A stretch of DNA of 51,825 nucleotides from Phycisphaerales bacterium (lineage in GTDB: Bacteria > Planctomycetota > Phycisphaerae > Phycisphaerales > SM1A02). The notes below the pieces were generated by a model. The model searched no databases. It worked only from the letters and a program-made list of their open reading frames with translations, and was not told the DNA's origin. The translations under genes and the position numbers were made by a program. This document shows positions 8,480 to 17,480 of the stretch, one piece after another. Location of the stretch: assembly GCA_030749435.1 (NCBI GenBank), contig JASMKH010000018.1, positions 1 to 51,825 of the forward strand, in the 5' to 3' direction. How positions within the stretch are numbered: the first letter of the stretch is position 1; every line of letters starts with the position of its first letter.

Positions 8480-9134
8480 TAGCCGGGCACCCGCACGTTG
8501 GCACGTCGCCGACTTCGCCGATGCCATTGCCTCAGGAATCGACGCGCAAGTAGCGCTCGATCGCGAGGCCCAGGCGGTCTCAGGTGTTGATGCGCTCGAT
8601 GAGGTCTCGCTTCATCCCATTCTCGCCAGCAGCTTGAGCGCCGGGGGGTTCGGCGTTCATCGCGAGCAGCGGTACCCGAGCGAGCGACACAAGCGAAACC
8701 GGGCCGAGGGTCGCCGCTGCGATCTCGTGCTCACGCCGGACGGTCGACCAATTCAGGATCCCCAGGCCGCGGCAACCCTGTTCGACGAACCGAATGCAGT
8801 GCCGCTGGAGGACGCCTTCTGGCTCGAGGTCAAGACCGTCGCGCAGTTCACGCCGGAGGGCCCGAACCCATCCTGGTCCGGCGAGTTGCTGGGGACGGTT
8901 CGATCAGACGTCTCGAAGCTCGCCCGCGACACTGAGATTCTGCACGCCGGACTCCTGATCGTGCTGTGGACGGCCTCCCCGGAAATTGCCAACAACGATC
9001 TGGGCGTCTGGCAGGACCGATGTCTCGACCGCGGTCTGCCGATCGGTGCGCCCTCCGAGCGCATCCTGCCGCTGCAGGACCGCCTTGGGAACGCCTGCTG
9101 CGTGCTGCGTGTCTACCCGGTCCACCACTTGTAG
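8463..9134 (+). CDS. Hypothetical protein, possible PD-(D/E)XK nuclease fold
   Basis: I do not recognise a named family. The 223-residue soluble protein contains a plausible PD-(D/E)XK core: Glu47 in a helix, Asp87 in a strand (RRCDLVL), and Glu122-Val-Lys124 in the next strand (AFWLEVKTV). It ends with an alternating α/β region. The fold assignment is inferred from motif spacing only. The start overlaps the AGCS gene by 17 bases (further ATGs at 8466 and 8469), so it is likely the last gene of that operon. No methylase or helicase accompanies it. Confidence 0.65.
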   Translation: MMMLPDSRAPARWHVADFADAIASGIDAQVALDREAQAVSGVDALDEVSLHPILASSLSAGGFGVHREQRYPSERHKRNRAEGRRCDLVLTPDGRPIQDPQAAATLFDEPNAVPLEDAFWLEVKTVAQFTPEGPNPSWSGELLGTVRSDVSKLARDTEILHAGLLIVLWTASPEIANNDLGVWQDRCLDRGLPIGAPSERILPLQDRLGNACCVLRVYPVHHL

Positions 9135-9146
9135 CGGGCGGCGTCC

Positions 9147-10298
9147 TCAGGAGTGGCGAACCGTTGCCGAAATGGCGTCGGCGGCCTCGCGAGCGAAGTC
9201 ATGCCCGCGATAGGCGCCCAAGGCCCTGCGAAGCCCCTGTTGATGCTCGGCAGTACGACGAGAATCGTTGAGCAGCCACTGGGCCTTGGCGATGATCTGC
9301 TTGGGCCCGCGGCACCACGGGACATACTCTGGAACAACTTCATCATCAGCGATGATGTTCGGCAACAGTTTGTATCGAGTCTTGAGCAGCAGCTTTGCGC
9401 CGAGGCATGAGAGCCACCCGGCATTGTAGATACCGATCATCGGATGACACTGCCGCATGATGTCCAGCGTCACTGTGCCCGAGACGGCGATGGCCAGATC
9501 CGACCACGCAATTGCTTCGTCGCGCATGCCTGTCACCATGCTCAGACCCATCGGAAACTCGCCAAGCCGATCATGAACCTCGCGGGCCACCGTATCGGAG
9601 GATGCGACAATGACCCCCGACATCGACGAGTGCAGGTTGCGCAGTTGTCGGAACACATTGGCGAGCATCCTGATGTTCCGCCGCACTTCCTGCGTTCGTG
9701 AACCGGGAAGCAGCGCCAGCCGCGGCGCTCCGCCTGGAAGGCCGTGGAGCCGCTTGCGAAGTTCCTCCGGGTCCAGTGATCGATTGATCGCAGGGTGACC
9801 GACAAAGGTCCCTTTGACACCTCGCTCGCCGAACCAGCGCGGCTCGAATGGGAGCAGGCACAGCACGTGGTCGGTCAACCTGCGAAGTTTGCGAATCCTC
9901 CACCCGCCCCACGCCCACATCTGCGGTGCCGCTAGATGCACTACCCGCGCTCCCGCTCGCTTGCTTGTCTTGCAGATTGGAAAGTTGGCCGCAGGCGAGT
10001 CAACCGGGACATGCACCATCAAACGGCATCCCTTGATCCATCGCCTGATGGCCTTGATCTGCTTGCCGACGCGACGCGCGTGCGAGACCGCCCCGAGACC
10101 CATCGCCCCGTCACCTGCGGTGTGGCCCGCCATGCGAGCCCCTGCAGCCTCCATCTGCTCGCCTCCCCAGGCGTAGATGGTCCACTCCGGGTGCGACTCA
10201 CGCAGGAGCCGAATGACGGGCGCGGCCAGGGCGTCGCCGCTGGGCTCGAATGCGGTGAAGAGCACCGCCGGTCCCGAGTTCCCCGACGCGATGGTCAT
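9147..10298 (-). CDS. lpxB: Lipid-A-disaccharide synthase LpxB
   Basis: This 383-residue glycosyltransferase (GT19) should join UDP-diacylglucosamine and lipid X to form the lipid A disaccharide at the inner membrane. The N-terminal EPSGD is the counterpart of the usual GExSGD, and the GGEQMEAAG motif follows. Downstream are PQMWAWG, LPFEP, FVGHP and LLPGSRTQEVRRN, then the AVSGTVTLD donor-site loop. All of these are family motifs. The ATG at 10298 sits 7 bases after TATCCT; the frame is open further upstream but without homology. The gene is divergent from aspS. With the PagL-like gene at 44 kb it indicates an outer membrane containing lipid A. Confidence 0.9.
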   Translation of the reverse strand: MTIASGNSGPAVLFTAFEPSGDALAAPVIRLLRESHPEWTIYAWGGEQMEAAGARMAGHTAGDGAMGLGAVSHARRVGKQIKAIRRWIKGCRLMVHVPVDSPAANFPICKTSKRAGARVVHLAAPQMWAWGGWRIRKLRRLTDHVLCLLPFEPRWFGERGVKGTFVGHPAINRSLDPEELRKRLHGLPGGAPRLALLPGSRTQEVRRNIRMLANVFRQLRNLHSSMSGVIVASSDTVAREVHDRLGEFPMGLSMVTGMRDEAIAWSDLAIAVSGTVTLDIMRQCHPMIGIYNAGWLSCLGAKLLLKTRYKLLPNIIADDEVVPEYVPWCRGPKQIIAKAQWLLNDSRRTAEHQQGLRRALGAYRGHDFAREAADAISATVRHS

Positions 10299-10305
10299 GC
10301 CACGG

Positions 10306-10311
10306 AGGATA
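10306..10311 (-). promoter_or_regulatory. Candidate -10 box for leaderless lpxB
   Basis: On the minus strand TATCCT is followed by 7 bases and then the lpxB ATG (10298). No ribosome binding site intervenes. No recognisable -35 element is seen upstream. Confidence 0.42.
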
Positions 10312-10406
10312 GCGTGGCTCCGGGCTACCCTGCCGCCGCCGGCTCGGTACCATCCGCGGATTCTGACCACCGGGGCACAATGACACCGTTTGAGGAGCAT
10401 GATTCG

Positions 10407-12191
10407 ATGCCCATGCGCACGCATACTTGCGGCGAACTCCGTCCAGAACACGTCGGCGCCGAGGCCACACTGTGTGGCTGGGTCAACACGTTTCGCGATC
10501 AGGGCAAGGCGCTGGTCTTTATCGACATCCGGGATCGAACCGGCATGACTCAGGCGGTGTTTGACCAGGAGGACTGCGACGAAGAGGTCATGAAGATGGC
10601 CCGGTCGCTTCGGCGGGAAGACGTCGTACAGGTCGAGGGGCTCGTTGAGCTCCGTGAAGGCGGCATCAACAAGAAGCTCGATACGGGCATGATCGAGGTG
10701 CGAGGTTCGGGCGTTCGCGTGTTCTCACGGGCCAACAACCCACCGATCCTCCCGGACGATCACGAGACGACGAAGATCTCTGAAGAAGCCCGGCTCAAAC
10801 ATCGGTACATCGATCTCCGCCGACCCTCGATGCAGCGGATGCTGCAGATGCGGCACGACCTCGCGATGCTGACCCGCGAGTACTTTCACGCACTCAGTTT
10901 TCTTGAGGTCGAGACGCCGCTGCTCATCAAGAGCACCCCGGAGGGGGCCCGCGACTTCGTAGTTCCCTCCCGGATCTATCCAGGCAAGTGGTATGCCTTA
11001 CCCCAGAGCCCTCAGATCTTCAAACAGATTCTCATGGTGGCAGGGTGCGATCGATACATGCAGATCTGCAAGTGCCTTCGCGACGAGGATCCAAGAGCGG
11101 ACCGTCAGGCGGAGTTCACGCAGATTGATCTGGAGATGTCATTCGTCGACCGCGACGAGATCCTCCGCATCATGACCGGGTTCGTCCGCCGCATCTTCAA
11201 GCACCTGCTTGGTCTCGACCTCGGAACGATCCCGCGGATGCCGTGGCGCGAAGCCATCGATGCGTGGGGATCCGACAGACCTGACATGCGATTCGGCCTC
11301 AACCTGGTCGACATTTCCGAAATCGCCGGGCAAACCGACTTCAAGGTGTTCAATGCCGCACTCGCCAAGAAGGATGGTGTCGTCAAGGCCATCAGGATCC
11401 CCGCGTCGGCCGATCGGTTGACTCGGAAGAAACTGGACATGCTTCAGGAGACTGCCAAGACGCACGGCGCAGGTGGGCTGCCTTGGACCAAGGTGACCGA
11501 TCAGGGGTTCGAGGGTGGCATCGCCAAGTTCATCGACGGCGTTGCGGATGAGCTCTCAGCGGTCTTGCAGGTCGAGCCCGGTGACACCATCCTCATGGCC
11601 TGCGACTCGTGGCTCACCGCGTGTGAATCGCTCGGCCAGGTGAGGCTGCATGTTGCCCGCGAGTTGGATCTGGTGGACACCACTGCATGGAAAGCGTTGT
11701 GGGTGGTCGACTTCCCCATGTTCCGCTGGAGCGAGGACAAGCAGCGTTGGCTCAGCGAACACCATCCATTCACGGCGCCCCTCGACGCGGACCTCGAGAA
11801 ACTGGAGACCGATCCAGGGAGTGTCGTGTCTGCAGGCTACGACATCGTGCTCAATGGCTCTGAAATCGGCGGTGGTTCCATCCGTATCCATGACCCCGAG
11901 GTGCAGCAGCGAGTCTTCAAGATTCTCGGGCTCGGCAATGCCGAGCAGCGAACGAAGTTCGGCTTCCTGCTCGACGCCTTGCAGCAGGGTGCCCCACCAC
12001 ATGGCGGCGTGGCCTTCGGCCTGGACAGACTGGTGATGCTGCTCACGAGCACTGACAACATTCGAGATGTGATCGCCTTCCCGAAGACGCAGAATGGCGC
12101 CGACCTCATGACCGAAGCGCCCGGGCCGGTCGACGATGCTCAACTGGATGAGTTGCAGATCCGCTGTCTGGAGAAGGTTGCCGCGGAGTGA
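10407..12191 (+). CDS. aspS: Aspartyl-tRNA synthetase
   Basis: This 594-residue class II synthetase charges tRNA-Asp. An N-terminal OB-fold anticodon-binding domain begins LCGWVNTFRDQGKALVFIDIRDRTG. The catalytic domain has YALPQSPQIFKQILMV, motif 2 FRDEDPRADRQAEFTQIDLEM in slightly altered form (CLRDEDPRADRQ), and motif 3 FGLDRLVMLL near the C-terminus. A bacterial GAD insertion lies between them. The length matches bacterial AspRS. I chose the ATG at 10407 because GAGGAG lies 10 bases upstream; ATG 10380 is in frame but lacks such a site. Whether it also charges tRNA-Asn cannot be decided here. Confidence 0.95.
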   Translation: MPMRTHTCGELRPEHVGAEATLCGWVNTFRDQGKALVFIDIRDRTGMTQAVFDQEDCDEEVMKMARSLRREDVVQVEGLVELREGGINKKLDTGMIEVRGSGVRVFSRANNPPILPDDHETTKISEEARLKHRYIDLRRPSMQRMLQMRHDLAMLTREYFHALSFLEVETPLLIKSTPEGARDFVVPSRIYPGKWYALPQSPQIFKQILMVAGCDRYMQICKCLRDEDPRADRQAEFTQIDLEMSFVDRDEILRIMTGFVRRIFKHLLGLDLGTIPRMPWREAIDAWGSDRPDMRFGLNLVDISEIAGQTDFKVFNAALAKKDGVVKAIRIPASADRLTRKKLDMLQETAKTHGAGGLPWTKVTDQGFEGGIAKFIDGVADELSAVLQVEPGDTILMACDSWLTACESLGQVRLHVARELDLVDTTAWKALWVVDFPMFRWSEDKQRWLSEHHPFTAPLDADLEKLETDPGSVVSAGYDIVLNGSEIGGGSIRIHDPEVQQRVFKILGLGNAEQRTKFGFLLDALQQGAPPHGGVAFGLDRLVMLLTSTDNIRDVIAFPKTQNGADLMTEAPGPVDDAQLDELQIRCLEKVAAE

Positions 12192-12271
12192 TCGGGGTCC
12201 CTCGGCGAGTTGCCGGACCGTTCAGAGGAGACCGACGGGGCTTCAAGCGGTAAGCAGCGGGGCTGACGTCC

Positions 12272-12301
12272 TTGCGGACTTCTCACGCGCTGCACTAGCC
12301 T
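12272..12301 (+). promoter_or_regulatory. Candidate promoter of the dicarboxylate symporter
   Basis: TTGCGG (12272-12277) and TAGCCT (12296-12301) are 18 bases apart. The -10-like box ends 7 bases before the ATG at 12309, so the message may be leaderless. Confidence 0.45.
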
Positions 12302-12308
12302 CTCCACA

Positions 12309-13598
12309 ATGAAACCCACGACGATCTTGACGATCCTCATTGTGGCCGGCATGGTGCTCGGGGCAGTTGTCGGTGAGTTCGTATTGCACGGCGAGGCGAT
12401 CGGCAGTGATCACTGGACCAAGGTCGCTGGCGATCTGGTGCTCATTCGACCCTTGAAACTGCTTGTCATTCCGCTGGTGCTCTTCAGCGTCATCGCCGGA
12501 ATCACGCGAGTCGGTGACCCGGCAAAGTTGGGTCGACTCGGCGGCGCCACACTCGCGTACTACTTCGCCACGATGCTGATCGCCGTCGCCATCGGCGCGA
12601 CGCTTGTCCAGATGATCAACCCCGGCGACCTTCCGATCGAAGTGCAGGAGACGATGCGGGCGTCCGGCGAGACGGCGTTCTCAGCCGACACAAGTCTGCA
12701 ATCCAAGGTCGGCGACAAGACCATGGGCGGAACCTGGACAAACATTCTCTACCAACTCATCCCCTCCAACATCGTCCAGGAGATGAGCGCCGGGCGACCA
12801 CTGGGACTCATTGTCTTCGCAATGGGATTGGGGCTGGCGTTGGCCGCTGGGGGTGAGCGGACTCGGGCTGCTCGCGAGTTCTTCGATGCGGGTTTCGAAG
12901 CCTTGATGACCCTCATACAGTGGATCATCTGGCTCACACCGATCGGCGTTTTCTTTCTGGTCGCTTGGACTGTCGGTCGCATCGGTCTCGGGAATCTCAC
13001 CGAGCCGATCGGTGGGTACATGGCCACCGTTTTCATTGGGCTCGCCATCCACGGCCTGATCGTGCTGCCGCTGATCCTGTGGCTCATCGGACGCGTCTCC
13101 CCCTACCGCTTCATGGCGAAGATGAAGCCAGCCCTGCTCACGGCCTTCGGGACAGACTCCAGCAGCGCCACGCTCCCGGTCACGATTGAGACGGCAATCG
13201 ACGAGGGTGAGTGCTCGGAGCAGTCGAGCAACTTCGTCCTGCCCCTCGGATCGACGATCAACATGGACGGCACCGCGCTCTATGAGGCCGTCGCGGTGCT
13301 TTTCCTCTTCCAACTCTACGGCATCGATCTCGAGTTCGGCCAGATCCTGCTGGTCGTTATCACCGCGACCCTGGCCGCCGTCGGCGCTGCTGGCATTCCT
13401 TCGGCCGGGCTCGTCACGATGGTCATCGTCATCGCAGCAGTCAATGGAAGTCTCGCAGGAAGCGCAGAACTCCCGATCGCTGCCATCGGAGTCATCCTCG
13501 GCGTCGATCGTCTGCTGGACATGTGCCGCACAACGGTCAACGTCTGGGGCGACGCCGTGGGCGCCCGCATCATGACACGGATTGCCCCGGACTCGTAA
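12309..13598 (+). CDS. Dicarboxylate/amino acid:cation symporter (DAACS family)
   Basis: This 429-residue inner-membrane protein belongs to the GltP/GltT/DctA family, which takes up glutamate, aspartate or C4-dicarboxylates with sodium or protons. Diagnostic elements are the serine-rich re-entrant loop (FGTDSSSATLPVT, HP1), the unwound TM7 motif NMDGTALYEA, and the HP2 loop AAGIPSAGLVT. These are followed by TM8 with DRLLDMCRTTVNVWGD. Ligand-binding Asp and Arg are present in that last segment. It appears to be a single gene between aspS and the convergent trxB. The exact substrate is not assigned. Confidence 0.92.
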   Translation: MKPTTILTILIVAGMVLGAVVGEFVLHGEAIGSDHWTKVAGDLVLIRPLKLLVIPLVLFSVIAGITRVGDPAKLGRLGGATLAYYFATMLIAVAIGATLVQMINPGDLPIEVQETMRASGETAFSADTSLQSKVGDKTMGGTWTNILYQLIPSNIVQEMSAGRPLGLIVFAMGLGLALAAGGERTRAAREFFDAGFEALMTLIQWIIWLTPIGVFFLVAWTVGRIGLGNLTEPIGGYMATVFIGLAIHGLIVLPLILWLIGRVSPYRFMAKMKPALLTAFGTDSSSATLPVTIETAIDEGECSEQSSNFVLPLGSTINMDGTALYEAVAVLFLFQLYGIDLEFGQILLVVITATLAAVGAAGIPSAGLVTMVIVIAAVNGSLAGSAELPIAAIGVILGVDRLLDMCRTTVNVWGDAVGARIMTRIAPDS

Positions 13599-13638
13599 TC
13601 AGATTGGCAAGCGCGGCCAGCAGGCGACCCCCCCGCCG

Positions 13639-14613
13639 CTACTGCTCAGCGAGCCATCGCTCGGCATCAAGCGCAGCCTTACATCCCATGCCCGCAGCAG
13701 TGATGGCCTGCCGATACACGGCATCCGCGACATCACCGGCTGCGTAGACGCCCTCGATGTTTGTTCGAGTCGATCCGCCGTCCACTGCAACGTACCCGGA
13801 AGCGTCCAGTGCCACGCCACTCCCCTCCAAGAACTCTGTTGCCGGCGTATGTCCGATTGCGATGAAGAGGCCCTGCACATCAAGCCGCGACTGCGCCCCA
13901 GTGACCGTGTCCTCAAGTGTGACGGCCTCGATTCGCGCCTCTCCCAGCACATCAACGACCGTGCTGTTCCAGACCACCTCGATCTTCTCGTTCGACAGCA
14001 CCCGATCCTGCATGGTCCTGGACGCACGCAGCGAGTCGCGGCGATGAATGACGTACACCTTTGAGGCGAACTTCGCGAGATAGGAGGCCTCTTCCATGGC
14101 GCTGTCGCCGCCGCCGACGACCGCCAGAGGCTGCTCGCGAAATATCGGAAGGGCGCCATCGCAGACGGCGCAGGCACTGACCCCACCTCCCGACGTGGCG
14201 AGGCGAAGCTCATTCTCCAGTCCAATCCAGTTCGCGGTCGCGCCCGTCGCGATGATGACCGAGTTGGACTGCACCACGTCGCCCTCGCTGGTCGTCAACC
14301 TGAACGGGCGTGACGAGAAGTCGCAGGAGGCAACATCCACACCACGGACCCTCGCGTCGAAGCGTTCCGCCTGCTTCTGGAAGGCCTGCATCATGTCCGG
14401 TCCGCTGATGCCCTCCGGAAACCCGGGGTAATTCTCAACCTCCGTCGTCAGCATCAACTGCCCGCCCGGAAGGACAGGGGCCGGGTTCGTGCGGGGCACA
14501 CCGATCAGACACAATGGGCTCAAGTCGGCCCGGGCCGCGTAGATCGCCGCGGTCCAACCGGCCGGGCCGCTTCCGATGATCACCACCTGTTCGATGTCTC
14601 GTGACTCGCTCAT
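13639..14613 (-). CDS. trxB: Thioredoxin-disulfide reductase
   Basis: This 324-residue flavoprotein transfers electrons from NADPH to thioredoxin. Seen in order are the FAD-binding GSGPAGWTAAIYAARADL, the PGGQLMLTTEVENYPGF segment, and the redox-active CAVCDG motif. The NADPH-binding GGGDSAMEEASYL and HRRDSLRAS follow, and then the C-terminal FAD motif GVYAAGDVAD. All catalytic residues are present and the length matches low-molecular-weight TrxB. It converges on the DAACS symporter. No thioredoxin gene is adjacent. Confidence 0.95.
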   Translation of the reverse strand: MSESRDIEQVVIIGSGPAGWTAAIYAARADLSPLCLIGVPRTNPAPVLPGGQLMLTTEVENYPGFPEGISGPDMMQAFQKQAERFDARVRGVDVASCDFSSRPFRLTTSEGDVVQSNSVIIATGATANWIGLENELRLATSGGGVSACAVCDGALPIFREQPLAVVGGGDSAMEEASYLAKFASKVYVIHRRDSLRASRTMQDRVLSNEKIEVVWNSTVVDVLGEARIEAVTLEDTVTGAQSRLDVQGLFIAIGHTPATEFLEGSGVALDASGYVAVDGGSTRTNIEGVYAAGDVADAVYRQAITAAGMGCKAALDAERWLAEQ

Positions 14614-14645
14614 GCGTCACACTCCGGCCCGGGCACTGGTGCAGT

Positions 14646-16124
14646 TCATTCCGAAGCGTCTCGCTGCTTCGCTCGAATCAGGTCACGTGGTGGAGGCCAG
14701 ATGATCAGATCACCACTCCCACGCTCGTCGGCATGCAGCACGGCCAGATTGTCGAGCCCATCAAGCCCTCTGCTGTAGAGCAGCCCGGTTTCGGCGGGGA
14801 CCATGACCCGCTGCGTACCAATGTCCAACTGGCGAGGCGTCTCCATGTACCGATAGACGAACCAGGGGCGATAGCCCTCACTGATCTGAGCGTGGGTATC
14901 GACTGCCCACTGCTTGTCCATCGTAATCCCAAATGTCATTCGAAGTTCCTTCGGGTACACACCGCGAAGCGACTTGTAAGCGGCCAGGCCGGCCGCAACG
15001 GATGAGGCGTTCACCTCCATGAGCAGACGATCCCGCGCTTCGAACAGGCCGCTCATGTCGTGGACCACGGCATCAAGGGCCGCAAACCGCGCGACGTTGA
15101 GCAACTCAAACTGAGACTGCTGATTGAGAATGAGCCGGCCGAGTTGGTCGAGATCGTTCGATCGCCATCGTCGCCACCAGTCGTCGAAGATCAACGCGAG
15201 CCGCTCCTGAGAGTACTCAAGGCTATCGTGCATGTCCTGCAAATCGGCCCAGCGCCGCCTCGCTCCGAATCGCTGAAGCGGCTTGCTGCTTGCCTGCACC
15301 TCAGTGAAGACGGCCTGAAACTCCTCCGGGTCGGCCGTGCCGATCTTCTCGTCAAATGCGTTCTCAAGGAACGCCTCGGCGAGCCTGCGATCATGCTCGG
15401 GCATGAAGAGACTGTCCCGCCCGGGACGGAGCGATGGAATCTCGTGCAGCGCCAGTTGTTTCAAGGCGTCGCCCGGGATGTCGTCAAGATAGCGATACAT
15501 GAGATCACGCATCACTTCGAGTCCCGAGGACATCATCCGGATGGCCGCTTCCTTCTCTGCCACGAACTCCCGGTCCGCGACTCGCCGCAGCACCATGATG
15601 GTGTCGAGCATCAACGCAAGCGCATCGCCACCCTTGCCCGCTTCACTCAGTCGGTAGGCCTCGGTGGCGGACCACTTGAGGAGGCGATTGATCGATCGAA
15701 GGTAACCGAACTCCGGGAGCACGAGCCGCTCCCCTTCCGCGCCCAGGTCGATGAACAGCCCCTTCTCAACATTGGCCTCTCCTGCGGCTTCACGGCCGTA
15801 CTTCAGACCAAACACCGGTCGCTGCGCGGCCTCCTTGATCGCCGCACCCAGCGTGTCCTGATCGCCGGCCCACGCCGACCACGCGTCCCAATCGGACATG
15901 CCAGGCCAGATGCCGACCGCGGCGTCGACCCCGATCGCATCGGGAGGCGCAGGAATGGCCTGAAGCGGTCCTTCGAGAACCTGCCAGGCGGTTTCCTCCG
16001 GATGGGCCTGCACGGACGCATGTTCATTGAGCCGGCTCGCCAGAGACGACGGCGTCACGCTGCCCGACTCGACCGCCATGGACGCCCCTACGAGGATCAC
16101 TGCACCTGCCTGCGTCACGAACAT
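14646..16124 (-). CDS. Secreted hypothetical protein
   Basis: I do not recognise a family. The 492-residue product begins with a signal-like segment (MFVTQAGAVILVGASMAVES), so it is probably exported. The rest is largely helical, with aromatic-rich segments such as WDAWSAWAG and DDWWRRWRSND. The C-terminal part is more compact (YPKELRMTFGIT...YRPWFVYRY). An AGGAG ribosome site precedes the ATG at 16124; an ATG at 16148 is less likely. It lies 32 bases upstream of trxB on the same strand and may be co-transcribed. It is divergent from the cysteine-desulfurase-like gene. Confidence 0.65.
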   Translation of the reverse strand: MFVTQAGAVILVGASMAVESGSVTPSSLASRLNEHASVQAHPEETAWQVLEGPLQAIPAPPDAIGVDAAVGIWPGMSDWDAWSAWAGDQDTLGAAIKEAAQRPVFGLKYGREAAGEANVEKGLFIDLGAEGERLVLPEFGYLRSINRLLKWSATEAYRLSEAGKGGDALALMLDTIMVLRRVADREFVAEKEAAIRMMSSGLEVMRDLMYRYLDDIPGDALKQLALHEIPSLRPGRDSLFMPEHDRRLAEAFLENAFDEKIGTADPEEFQAVFTEVQASSKPLQRFGARRRWADLQDMHDSLEYSQERLALIFDDWWRRWRSNDLDQLGRLILNQQSQFELLNVARFAALDAVVHDMSGLFEARDRLLMEVNASSVAAGLAAYKSLRGVYPKELRMTFGITMDKQWAVDTHAQISEGYRPWFVYRYMETPRQLDIGTQRVMVPAETGLLYSRGLDGLDNLAVLHADERGSGDLIIWPPPRDLIRAKQRDASE

Positions 16125-16252
16125 GCATCGGACTCCTATCTCACGCACCTCATCGGTCCCCGGAGACCCGGGTCAGGATCTTCGCCGGGATCGCGAGTGT
16201 AGCAGGTCGCCCCCCGCAATCGACCTCTGCCGGAGGTCCGCTACCTCGCGGC

Positions 16253-16258
16253 TATACT
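16253..16258 (+). promoter_or_regulatory. Candidate -10 box for the leaderless class V aminotransferase gene
   Basis: TATACT, a near-consensus -10, lies 7 bases before the ATG at 16266. There is no ribosome binding site in the gap and no clear -35. Confidence 0.5.
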
Positions 16259-16265
16259 CCCCCCT

Positions 16266-17480
16266 ATGACCGGCGAGTCGAGCCCAAGACGCTATTTCGA
16301 CAACGCCGCAACAAGTTGGCCGAAGGCCCCTTCCGTTGCCCCTGCCACGCACGCCTGGCTTGAGGGAATCACCGCCAGTCCAGGCCGTGGGGCCTACCAC
16401 GAAGTCGGGCGGGCGGCCGCTGTGATGGCACGGTGCCGCCAAGGCCTCTGCAGCCTGATCGGCGGCGGAGATCCGAACCAGATCGTTCTGACGCTCAACT
16501 GCACGGACGCACTCTCGCTGGCGATCGAGGGGACCGCTCGCAGCGCCCGCAGGCAAGGGCGTGCAGTGCACATCGTCACAACCGACATGGACCACAACTC
16601 GGTTCTGCGACCCCTCCGCGATCTTGAGGCGGATGGCGTTCGCAGCACACGGGTCCCGGCCGATCCGGTCACGGGGCTGGTGGACCCACGCGACGTGGCG
16701 GCGGCCGTGACGAAAGACACACGGCTCGTTGCAATCAACCACGGATCGAATGTTTCCGGTTCAATCCAACCGCTTGCCGAGATTGGAGCAGCATGCAGGC
16801 GTGCTGGCGTGCCGCTGCTGGTCGACGCGGCCCAGACCATCGGGCACCGCGACGTTGATGTCGATTCAATGGGAATCGACCTCCTCGCGTTTCCCGGCCA
16901 CAAGGGGCTGCTCGGGCCCCTTGGCACCGGCGGACTCTGGATTCGACCGGGACATACGGCCGATCTGGCCCCGGTCAGGCTCGGCGGAACGGGATCTCGC
17001 AGTGAATTGGATGTCCAACCGACAACCATGCCCGACCGATACGAGTCCGGGTCACACAACATGCCGGGCATCGTTGGGTTGGACGCGGCCCTCCAGTGGA
17101 TCCTCTCAGAGGACCCGGACACTGTGTATCGCCGCGACTCCGAACTGACCGCATTCATGCTGGAACGGCTCCTGATGGTTGACACTGTTTCCGTACTCGG
17201 ACCGACCGATCCGGATCATCGCTGCGGCGTCTTCAGTGTCGTAACCGACACCTGCACCCCGGCACAACTCGCCGAACGCATGGAAGCCCATCACGGCATC
17301 CTGGGACGCCACGGCATTCACTGCGCACCCGCCGCGCACCGGACCTTCGGAACACTTCAGGCCGGAGGTGCCTTCCGGCTCAGCATCGGTCCGATGACGA
17401 CCCTTGAAGATGTGGAGGCGGCCGTGGATGGTCTCGCCCAGGCCACGTCCTGCACAAGTCGCGTCGCGGTCCCCGCATGA
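16266..17480 (+). CDS. Cysteine-desulfurase-like class V aminotransferase
   Basis: This 404-residue PLP enzyme resembles the cysteine desulfurase family defined by TIGR01977. It starts with YFDNAATSWPKAP, has HNSVLRPL, the cofactor aspartate region LLVDAAQTIGH, and the Schiff-base lysine in FPGHKGLLGPLGTGGLWI. The C-terminal HCAPAAHRTFGT contains the candidate sulfur-carrying cysteine. Such enzymes may feed sulfur to cofactors or selenium metabolism; the acceptor is unknown. Its stop overlaps the start of the next gene (ATGA), giving a coupled operon with a sugar-phosphate isomerase and a MauE-thioredoxin protein. Confidence 0.88.
   Translation: MTGESSPRRYFDNAATSWPKAPSVAPATHAWLEGITASPGRGAYHEVGRAAAVMARCRQGLCSLIGGGDPNQIVLTLNCTDALSLAIEGTARSARRQGRAVHIVTTDMDHNSVLRPLRDLEADGVRSTRVPADPVTGLVDPRDVAAAVTKDTRLVAINHGSNVSGSIQPLAEIGAACRRAGVPLLVDAAQTIGHRDVDVDSMGIDLLAFPGHKGLLGPLGTGGLWIRPGHTADLAPVRLGGTGSRSELDVQPTTMPDRYESGSHNMPGIVGLDAALQWILSEDPDTVYRRDSELTAFMLERLLMVDTVSVLGPTDPDHRCGVFSVVTDTCTPAQLAERMEAHHGILGRHGIHCAPAAHRTFGTLQAGGAFRLSIGPMTTLEDVEAAVDGLAQATSCTSRVAVPA

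Noticed and set aside
9936-10406. Upstream extension of aspS to 9936
   Set aside because: It overlaps lpxB, has no synthetase similarity, and a good ribosome site precedes ATG 10407.
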